DNA of 8,273 nt from the NCBI GenBank assembly GCA_018725485.1, contig QLUP01000040.1, forward strand, positions 1 to 8,273. The letters are read 5' to 3'. Each line of letters starts with the position of its first letter. Position 1 is the stretch's first letter. Below, piece after piece: positions 1 through 4,476 of the stretch. The position numbers and the translations under genes were made by a program. The notes below the pieces were generated by a model. It made no database searches. It saw nothing but the letters and a program-made list of their open reading frames with translations, and had not been told where the DNA came from. Source of the DNA: Candidatus Lithacetigena glycinireducens (GTDB lineage: Bacteria > Coprothermobacterota > HKB111).

Positions 1-77
1 CCAGGGGTGCGCATACGGATTAGAAACCCATGAGTCCTGCTTCTTTTCTTTTTTTTAGGTTGGTAGGTTCTTTTCAT
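1..77 (-). CDS. rpmH: 50S ribosomal protein L34, N-terminal part (runs off the left edge)
   Basis: The minus strand from the ATG at 77-75 reads [18 protein letters not shown] and continues LIRMRTPG to the window edge. This is the near-invariant N-terminus of L34, the small, very basic protein of the large ribosomal subunit. Only about 25 of the usual 44-46 residues are inside the window. Its position beside dnaA and its divergent orientation match the classical rpmH-dnaA arrangement. The 13 bases before the ATG (TAAGATTAAG and neighbours) contain no convincing Shine-Dalgarno sequence. The stop codon of the iscB gene lies 7 bases upstream on the same strand, so the native leader of rpmH appears displaced or replaced by the inserted element. 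Identification is nearly certain despite the short length. Confidence 0.95.
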   Translation of the reverse strand, partial: MKRTYQPKKKKRSRTHGFLIRMRTP

Positions 78-84
78 CTTAATC

Positions 85-1287
85 TTATGCGACGGAGACC
101 CCATCCGTAAGGGAGGGGGGGAGTCGTAGCCTCCTTTCAATTAATAAAGTTTTAGCCCTCTCTAAAAGAGAGGGTTGCTTGTAGCAAGCCGATGAATGCA
201 CTTTAGTGCCATTTAACTGTCTCAAGTCAAAATAGCCCGTAGTTCTTCTACCAAAGATAAAACACTCCATACCTTTCCACATCACCTTATCGTATCTCTG
301 GAAACCACGGACAAGTCTGGGAGCCGTATTCCTAATATGCGACCTATCTCTCTTGAAGAGCTTTCTGTTACATTTACGAACTTGCCTGATAAAAAATTGG
401 GGGATCGGTCTTCCCTGACAGTTTCCACCAGCAATCACAAAAGCATCATTTGAATGGGACTTGGATAATCCGAGTTCAATGCGCTTGCTCTTAGTGATAT
501 AGCCATAATTAACTACATTGCCAGACTCTCTGAGCCTATTGACCAGCATCCACCTGACAGTAGACATAAGGGTCTCAGCCTTAAATCCCTTAGAGGGTTT
601 AATATCCAAAACCAGTTTCTTCTTAGAGACCTTTTGGTGGCAGGTATTGCACAAAGTAATCAGATTATCAGGTCTGTCCCCGCCTGTCTGTCTGGATACC
701 CTGTGGTGGATTTCAAGAATCGGGTCCTTAGATTTTCCCTTACAGTGCTGACAGGTGTGATCATCTCTGTAAAGCACATACTCTCTGGTATTCCAGAAGT
801 CTTTTTGAATTCCGTTTTGATAGTCAGTACCAGAGATATCGGGATTCTTAATCTTCTGGGTATCGAAAGCAGCCACTCCTACCTTGATTCGAGAAACAGG
901 AAGAATACTCTTAACCCGATTGATAACTTTAATATGGCTATCAAATTTATTCTGGATGGAAGGAGCGAGCCAGCCTTCGGGCTTCTTTCTGTTAAGGAAT
1001 CTTGGTTGGCGATACCAGGTGTTTCTACTGCGCCTTGCTCTCCTATACTGCCTTCTCTCTGAGTTAAGCTTAACCATATCGGTTCTCAGTGCAACCTCAG
1101 AAGAGTAAAGTTCTTGCTTCTCGGTAACAGCGGAAAGTCCGATATAGGTGTAACCACTGTCCACTCCGAGGGCTATGGGTTGTTTTGACTCCCCAGTTGC
1201 GTAAAGAAGCTGAAGGGTGAATGGCGTTCTGTTGACTACCACAGCTTTATTCTGCCTAAGCAGCATTTCTTGTTTCCATAGGAGCAA
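85..1287 (-). CDS. iscB: IscB-type RNA-guided nuclease (RuvC-HNH), RuvC-II Glu replaced by Gly
   Basis: The 400-residue product has the IscB layout. RuvC-I is at about 38-53 (GVDSG, Asp43). An arginine-rich bridge helix of the RRXRR family covers about 78-100. RuvC-II is at about 132-146 (FDTQKIKNP). The HNH domain at about 178-222 has CxxC pairs at 179/182 and 213/216, His194-His195, Asn208 and His217. RuvC-III is at about 276-288 ([12 protein letters not shown], His278, Asp281), followed by a C-terminal domain ending near GYFDLR...LLER. Known IscB proteins use an omega-RNA to find and cut DNA next to a short flanking motif. The RuvC-II motif normally reads V-E-V before FD; here it reads V-G-V (Gly137, codon GGA at 879-877), so non-target-strand cleavage may be lost while HNH looks intact. 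The N-terminal PLMP domain is mostly missing: an in-frame TAA lies at 1296-1294, two codons before the TTG start. No strong ribosome site is seen. No tnpA is nearby. Confidence 0.9.
   Translation of the reverse strand: MLLWKQEMLLRQNKAVVVNRTPFTLQLLYATGESKQPIALGVDSGYTYIGLSAVTEKQELYSSEVALRTDMVKLNSERRQYRRARRSRNTWYRQPRFLNRKKPEGWLAPSIQNKFDSHIKVINRVKSILPVSRIKVGVAAFDTQKIKNPDISGTDYQNGIQKDFWNTREYVLYRDDHTCQHCKGKSKDPILEIHHRVSRQTGGDRPDNLITLCNTCHQKVSKKKLVLDIKPSKGFKAETLMSTVRWMLVNRLRESGNVVNYGYITKSKRIELGLSKSHSNDAFVIAGGNCQGRPIPQFFIRQVRKCNRKLFKRDRSHIRNTAPRLVRGFQRYDKVMWKGMECFIFGRRTTGYFDLRQLNGTKVHSSACYKQPSLLERAKTLLIERRLRLPPSLTDGVSVA
88..128 (-). repeat. Right-end hairpin of the iscB element
   Basis: Outer arms CGAC (90-93) and GTCG (123-126) extend by a G-T and a T-A pair to 88 and 128. 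The interior CCCC/GGGG runs pair around a short loop. The hairpin overlaps the last codons of iscB and ends 11 bases before the rpmH ATG. Similar G/C-rich hairpins mark the right ends of IS200/IS605-family elements. The assignment rests on position and folding by eye only. Confidence 0.5.
154..176. repeat. Perfect 8-bp inverted repeat inside the iscB 3' end
   Basis: CCCTCTCT (156-163) and AGAGAGGG (167-174) form a perfect stem with a three-base loop, and G-T and A-T pairs extend it to 154-176. It lies within the codons for the C-terminal tail after the LLER motif. There is no T-run on either strand, so it does not look like an intrinsic terminator. It may be part of the structured right end of the element. 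Confidence 0.45.
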
Positions 1288-1388
1288 TTGCCCTTAAGCC
1301 TTACGGCTCAAGCCCCTTCCGTATCTTTTCCGAGGGTGATTTTCCCTCAAAGGGAGGGGTGATTGACTTCTAACCTCCTTTAGTCTAT
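1288..1388 (-). ncRNA. Candidate omega-RNA (HEARO-like) scaffold upstream of iscB
   Basis: In known IscB systems the guide RNA scaffold lies directly upstream of the iscB reading frame, with the guide at its 5' end taken from flanking DNA. The roughly 100 bases upstream of this iscB are strongly structured. An 8-bp stem (one G-T) is closed by a GTAA tetraloop of GNRA type at 1312-1293, a short stem TCCCT/AGGGA lies at 1355-1343, competing GAGGG/CCCTC pairings span 1332-1358, and an AAAGGAGG/CCTCCCTT-type pairing spans 1381-1350. GGGTGATT occurs twice on the plus strand (1334-1341, 1357-1364). The region is shorter than the roughly 200 nt of typical scaffolds, so it may be compact, may run into iscB, or may be a remnant. 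If functional, the guide would be the minus-strand sequence just 5' of it, around 1389-1410. Confidence 0.4.
1293..1312 (-). other. GNRA-capped 8-bp hairpin just upstream of iscB
   Basis: On the minus strand CTTGAGCC and GGCTTAAG form an 8-bp stem with one G-T pair around GTAA. The TAA inside the 3' arm is the in-frame stop that separates iscB from upstream coding potential. A tetraloop-capped stem here suggests a structured RNA, not coding sequence. Confidence 0.5.
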
Positions 1389-1403
1389 TTACCATTATGG
1401 TAA
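1389..1403. promoter_or_regulatory. 15-base perfect palindrome between the iscB element and dnaA
   Basis: TTACCAT-T-ATGGTAA has perfect 7-base arms. It sits at the putative left boundary of the iscB element and about 100 bases upstream of dnaA. It could be an operator for the divergent rpmH/dnaA promoters, or the outermost left-end hairpin of the element. The sequence alone does not decide between these. Confidence 0.4.
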
Positions 1404-1506
1404 GTAAAATTATATTATAAATCGCTTAAAAGTGCTATTATATTTATTACCTGAATAGGTTAAATTAATATATCCTGCACTAAAAAAGCGAAGGAGTAAA
1501 AAGTAG
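1404..1506. promoter_or_regulatory. AT-rich dnaA upstream region with divergent promoter potential
   Basis: This spacer is very AT-rich. On the minus strand two overlapping TATAAT words lie at 1409-1419 and a third at 1437-1442. They could drive iscB and rpmH, but no good -35 is seen. On the plus strand TTACCA (1389-1394) and TATTAT (1413-1418) are 18 bases apart, a weak candidate for dnaA. The dnaA Shine-Dalgarno AAGGAG is at 1491-1496. No consensus DnaA box was found here, so autoregulation through classic boxes in this leader is not evident. Confidence 0.3.
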
Positions 1507-2856
1507 TTGGAAGAGATTCGACCTGCCTGGATGGAAGCTTTAAAAGAGATAAAACAGAAGGTTTCCCAACCAGTTTTTGAGATGTGGATTAAACCTATTT
1601 CCATTTCCAGGTTTACCCCTGAAGCCATCACCCTGGTGGTGCCTTCCGAATTTGCCCGGGATTGGCTCACTTCTAATTGTCTTAACCTTATCCAGGACGC
1701 TCTTAACCTTCGCCTTAATTCACCGGTTAAAGTTGATTTTACGGTTAAAGAAGCGGAAAAAATGGTAACTCCCCCCGCCCTCCGCTTTGAAGAAGCAGAA
1801 GAAGACGAAGAGATAACCGAAGACCATACCATAAATAATTTATATACTTTTGACCGATTTGTGGTAGGAAGTAGCAATAAGCTGGCCTATGCTACTTCCC
1901 GCGCGGTAGCGGACAGTCCCGGTAAGGCTTATAACCCTCTTTTTATTTATGGAGGCGTGGGACTGGGAAAAACCCACCTACTGCACGCTATTGCCAACCG
2001 GGTAAGAGAAAAATATAAAAGAAAAAAATTCCTTTATGTATCCTGTGAAAAATTCGTAAATGAGTTAATCAAAGCCATAGGCGAAAGGAAGACCGGTGAA
2101 TTTCAAAATAAATACCGCCATGTGGATGTACTCCTTATTGATGATGTCCAGTTTTTAAGCGGTAAGGAACGAACCCAGGAAGAGTTTTTCCACACTTTCA
2201 ACACCCTGTACGAAACGCGCAAGCAGGTGGTCATGACCTCGGACAGACTTCCGCGCGAAATACCCAATTTAGAAGAGAGGCTGCGCTCTCGCTTTGAGTG
2301 GGGTTTAATGGCTGATATAGACACTCCTGATTTTGAAACCCGGGTAGCCATATTAAGGAATAAAGTAATTAATAACCTGAAACAAAAAGACTCCATACCT
2401 AATGAAGTCCTGGAATATATTGCTTCTTTGATTACCGAAAACATTCGGGAATTAGAAGGAGCGTTAAACAGGGTAATGGCTGTCTCGTCCCTGCAGGAAC
2501 TTCCTCTTACTCTCACCTTAGCCCAGGATGTATTGAAGGGGGTCTTTGAAAAACCTGAAAGAGCAAAACCAACCTTAGAAGATATTCAGGAAGCCATTTC
2601 CCGCTACTTCAATATCAAAAAAGAAGATATTACCTCCACCCGAAGAACCCAGGACATTGTTCAAGCCAGGCAGATTGCTATGTATCTTTCTCGCGAACTT
2701 ACCAACCATTCTTTATTAACCATTGGGCGGTGGTTCGGTAAAAAAAATCACGCTACGGTTTTACATGCCTGTGAAAAGGTAAAGAAGGATATTTCAGATA
2801 ACTCTGATTTTAAGAGAGTTATTGACTCTATTTTTTCCACCCTGAAAAAGCACTGA
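1507..2856 (+). CDS. dnaA: Chromosomal replication initiator DnaA
   Basis: The 449-residue product is full length for DnaA, the AAA+ ATPase that binds oriC, opens the duplex and helps load the helicase. Domain I is at about 1-85, a short acidic linker at about 92-108, and the AAA+ core at about 110-330. The core has Walker A GGVGLGKT (149-156), Walker B LLIDDVQF (209-216), sensor 1 TSD (244-246), the arginine-finger region EERLRSRF (256-263) and sensor 2 RELEGALNR (314-322). Domain IV (about 355-449) carries IVQARQIAMYL and the signature helix. That signature reads GKKNHATVLHA where most bacteria have GGRDHTTVLHA, so residues equivalent to E. coli Asp433 and Thr435 are Asn414 and Ala416; His415 and Arg388 are kept. 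The TTG start is supported by AAGGAG ten bases upstream and by the usual distance to the conserved tryptophan. dnaN follows after the putative origin. Confidence 0.98.
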   Translation: MEEIRPAWMEALKEIKQKVSQPVFEMWIKPISISRFTPEAITLVVPSEFARDWLTSNCLNLIQDALNLRLNSPVKVDFTVKEAEKMVTPPALRFEEAEEDEEITEDHTINNLYTFDRFVVGSSNKLAYATSRAVADSPGKAYNPLFIYGGVGLGKTHLLHAIANRVREKYKRKKFLYVSCEKFVNELIKAIGERKTGEFQNKYRHVDVLLIDDVQFLSGKERTQEEFFHTFNTLYETRKQVVMTSDRLPREIPNLEERLRSRFEWGLMADIDTPDFETRVAILRNKVINNLKQKDSIPNEVLEYIASLITENIRELEGALNRVMAVSSLQELPLTLTLAQDVLKGVFEKPERAKPTLEDIQEAISRYFNIKKEDITSTRRTQDIVQARQIAMYLSRELTNHSLLTIGRWFGKKNHATVLHACEKVKKDISDNSDFKRVIDSIFSTLKKH

Positions 2857-2894
2857 TTTATAAAAATAGCCTGAATTCTATAATATATTGAAGT

Positions 2895-2949
2895 TGTTAA
2901 CATTATGTTAATAAGTTGTTAATAAGTAAGTTAATAGTTGGTTAAAAAC
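2895..2949. repeat. Helically phased GTTAA repeats including a tandem 11-mer
   Basis: The 11-mer TGTTAATAAGT occurs twice in tandem (2906-2916, 2917-2927). A diverged copy, TGTTAACATTA, directly precedes it (2895-2905). Two further GTTAA cores follow at 2930 and 2941. A separate near-copy, TGTTTATAAGT, lies at 2980-2990. The spacing of 11, 11, 12 and 11 bases would place the cores on one face of the helix, as expected for a cooperative initiator-binding array. Confidence 0.7.
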
Positions 2950-3060
2950 TACCGCTTTGCTAACATAAATAGTGTTTGATGTTTATAAGTAAGATTTATC
3001 AACCAGTTACTATCAAAACAGGTATAGGAAAGTGAGTTGTAAAAATAAAGCTTTTTTTAT

Positions 3061-3112
3061 TTATTAACAAAATATTTGTACTATTATTACTATAAAAGAT
3101 ATAAAATATTTT
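3061..3112. other. Candidate basal unwinding site: DnaA box, DnaA-trio-like tract and AT-rich segment
   Basis: The box TTATTAACA (3061-3069) is followed, 11 bases on, by CTA-TTA-TTA-CTA (3081-3092); the minus strand reads TAG-TAA-TAA-TAG. Repeated 3'-GAT-5' style trinucleotides beside a DnaA box are the DnaA-trio described for B. subtilis, where DnaA assembles on single strand. The next 20 bases are almost only A and T. The 11-base AT-rich gap to the box is longer than expected, so this remains a candidate. Confidence 0.45.
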
Positions 3113-3123
3113 AGTAGTACTAA
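3111..3123. promoter_or_regulatory. 13-base perfect palindrome just before the dnaN ribosome site
   Basis: TTAGTA-G-TACTAA has perfect 6-base arms and ends four bases before the AGGAGG of dnaN (3128-3133). It could be an operator or a small leader hairpin that affects dnaN translation. No regulator is indicated by the window itself. Confidence 0.35.
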
Positions 3124-3140
3124 GTTCAGGAGGACTTAAA

Positions 3141-4265
3141 ATGAACAAACCTGTAGAAATAAAAGTAAAAAGGAAAATACTTTCTTCGGTACTGGACAAA
3201 ACCAGTTTATCTTTACCTGCGGGAAAAGCAACTTATCCTTATTTAAGCCAGGTACTTTTGGAATACAATAATGAAAAAATTAAGTTAACCGCTACCGATT
3301 TAAAAAAAGCCATTACCACTTCCATTGAGTATCATTGTGAAAGTGAGGGTTCAATATTGTTCCCCGGTAAATTAGTATCGGATATCCTGAGAAAATTAAA
3401 TGAAGAGGAGGTTAGTTTATTTCTGAACAACAACCAATTGATTTTAAAAACCGATAAGTCCTCTTTTTCCTTCCAGCTAATGCCGGTAGATGAATTCCCC
3501 TTAATACCTTTTGCCGAAGATAGTCGTGAATTAAAGATAAGTCAATCTGTCTTATCTACCATACTTAAACAGGGTTTATATTCAGCCTCCAAGGACATAG
3601 AAAGGGAAGGTTTAAGTGGTGCTTTGTTGACCAATAACAAAAACCTGTTTAGAATGGTCAGCACCGACGGGCACAGACTTAGTGTGGGAGAAGGGGAATT
3701 GATTTCTTTTCCCAACCAGAACCTTAATACTATGATAAGCGCTTCCGATTTAAAATTGGTGGAATATTTAAATAGTGGGGAAGATATATCCATAAGGTGG
3801 GACCAGAAACAGGTTGATTTTATTCAGGGGAACACCCATATGACTTTCAAGTTGTTAGGAGCTAAATTCCCACCCTACGAAGAAGTTATTCCCCGCACCT
3901 GCACCACTATCTTAAATATTAAAACCCTACCTTTACTCCAATCATTAGACCGCTTAACCACCTTAAATCAGCACCAACCCATTAAATTCTCCGTGGGGGA
4001 TTTACTAACACTAACCATAAATGTTGCTGGCGTGGGAGAAGGAGTAGAAACAGTGGATGTGGTTGAATTCACCGGTAATAAACTCGATGTTTTTATTAAT
4101 CCCCGCTATTTTATGGAATCTCTGAAAAATAGCAATTCAGATACTCTTTTCTTTGGTTTTAACAGCTCTCAGAGTCCCATTTTAATAAGCAATCAGAAAA
4201 TACCTAAAACCGATGACCTGGTAGGAGGATACTATCTGGCACTCATCATGCCCATGCAAATTTAG
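3141..4265 (+). CDS. dnaN: DNA polymerase III beta subunit (sliding clamp)
   Basis: The 374-residue product matches the bacterial beta clamp, the ring that tethers polymerase III and many repair proteins to DNA. Visible family motifs are PYLSQVLLE and LTATDLKKAI (about 33-57), FRMVSTDGHRLS (about 171-182), FPPYEEVIP (about 243-251), FINPRYFMESL (about 315-325) and the C-terminal MPMQI in place of the usual MPMRL or MPVRL. Length is normal for the family (about 365-380) and the three-domain layout is complete. The ATG is preceded by AGGAGG at a 7-base spacing. It lies directly after the putative origin and the TTAGTA/TACTAA palindrome. Downstream there is no recF or S4-domain yaaA gene; a secreted protein frame begins at once, and dnaN is likely the first gene of that operon. 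Confidence 0.97.
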   Translation: MNKPVEIKVKRKILSSVLDKTSLSLPAGKATYPYLSQVLLEYNNEKIKLTATDLKKAITTSIEYHCESEGSILFPGKLVSDILRKLNEEEVSLFLNNNQLILKTDKSSFSFQLMPVDEFPLIPFAEDSRELKISQSVLSTILKQGLYSASKDIEREGLSGALLTNNKNLFRMVSTDGHRLSVGEGELISFPNQNLNTMISASDLKLVEYLNSGEDISIRWDQKQVDFIQGNTHMTFKLLGAKFPPYEEVIPRTCTTILNIKTLPLLQSLDRLTTLNQHQPIKFSVGDLLTLTINVAGVGEGVETVDVVEFTGNKLDVFINPRYFMESLKNSNSDTLFFGFNSSQSPILISNQKIPKTDDLVGGYYLALIMPMQI

Positions 4266-4476
4266 ATTTATAACGGTATTTATACTTCTACTTTTACTGA
4301 TTACTCCCCACTTAACTTATGGGCAGACATCACGACTTATTTATAGTTACGATAATACCCGCCATCTGCTTTTCCATCACAATTACCTGTGGGCGGCTAC
4401 CTCTGGTGGTCTGGTAAGGTACGAAGCTAATACTGGAAGGCGAATTAACTTAACCTCCTTAAATGGCTTAACCTCC
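4225..4476 (+). other. Upstream coding extension of the propeller-SLH gene: signal peptide and first blade, without a canonical start codon
   Basis: The frame of the gene at 4477-6549 stays open back to 4225, after a TAG at 4222. From 4264 it encodes a clear signal peptide: Arg, then a hydrophobic run containing ILLLLLITPHLTYG and a likely signal peptidase I site before QTS. It then encodes a complete propeller motif, LWAATSGGLVRYEA. This is real coding sequence because the blade repeats the downstream pattern. Yet there is no in-frame ATG, GTG or TTG before 4477. Possible starts are ATC at 4234, five bases after GGAGG (4224-4228), ATA at 4270, or entry by ribosome slippage at the end of dnaN. 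Removing one T from the TTT at 4261-4263 would fuse the frame to the dnaN codons ATG-CAA-ATT, so an indel in the sequence is also possible. Confidence 0.75.

Larger units (their letters stand above)
85..1388 (-). mobile_element. Putative ISC / IS200-IS605-like element carrying iscB (boundaries approximate)
   Basis: The rpmH-dnaA spacer is normally a few hundred bases; here it holds an iscB gene flanked by hairpin-forming ends. On the plus strand both ends carry AAGGGAGGGG (109-118 and 1350-1359), followed after 11 or 14 bases by CCTCCTTT (130-137 and 1374-1381). The two words can pair with each other (8 pairs, one G-T), giving a subterminal hairpin at each end. A further stem, CGAC / GTCG enclosing CCCC / GGGG, spans 88-128. 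Subterminal hairpins without terminal inverted repeats or target duplication are typical of Y1-transposase elements. No transposase is encoded, so movement would need one in trans. Exact ends are inferred; the right end probably lies at 78-90 and the left end between 1370 and 1405. Confidence 0.6.
2857..3140. other. oriC: Putative chromosomal origin of replication (oriC), dnaA-dnaN spacer
   Basis: This 284-base AT-rich non-coding spacer lies between dnaA and dnaN, the usual place of at least part of oriC in many bacteria. It contains repeated 9-mers resembling DnaA boxes that differ from TTATCCACA only at positions 5-6: TTATTAACA on the minus strand at 2906-2914 and 2917-2925 and on the plus strand at 3061-3069, and TTATAAACA on the minus strand at 2980-2988. 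TTATCAACC (2996-3004) is a weaker match. GTTAA words at 2896, 2907, 2918, 2930 and 2941 are spaced 11-12 bases, close to one helical turn. A CTA-TTA-TTA-CTA tract at 3081-3092, followed by almost pure A/T to about 3112, resembles a DnaA-trio plus unwinding element. No TTATCCACA consensus box is present. The assignment is strong by position and moderate by motif. Confidence 0.75.

Noticed and set aside
518-1108. Plus-strand open frames at 518-751, 634-1062 and 884-1108
   Set aside because: They lie entirely opposite iscB, have no family motifs or ribosome sites, and the minus-strand frame encodes clear RuvC and HNH motifs.
1363-1391. TTGACT-17-TATTTA as a strong dnaA promoter
   Set aside because: The spacing is right, but the -35 lies inside the element's left-end hairpin and the -10 is poor, so it was not listed as a feature.
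1410-1877. Minus-strand open frame over the dnaA start
   Set aside because: Antisense to conserved dnaA codons, with low-complexity serine-rich translation and no recognisable domain.
2103-2516. Minus-strand open frame inside dnaA
   Set aside because: Shadow of the AAA+ core; no start signal and no motif.
3041-3063. AAATAAAGC followed by a T-run as a dnaA terminator
   Set aside because: The stem would be nearly all A-T and it lies 180 bases past dnaA inside the origin region; no stable G/C stem is present.
2857-3140. Consensus TTATCCACA DnaA boxes
   Set aside because: Searched by eye on both strands; no exact copy was found. Only variants differing at positions 5-6 and weaker matches are present.
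2999-3199. Minus-strand open frame across the putative origin and dnaN start
   Set aside because: It covers the AT-rich origin and the dnaN ribosome site; the translation is low complexity and no family is recognised.
3542-3793. Minus-strand open frame inside dnaN
   Set aside because: Antisense to conserved clamp motifs, with no independent support.
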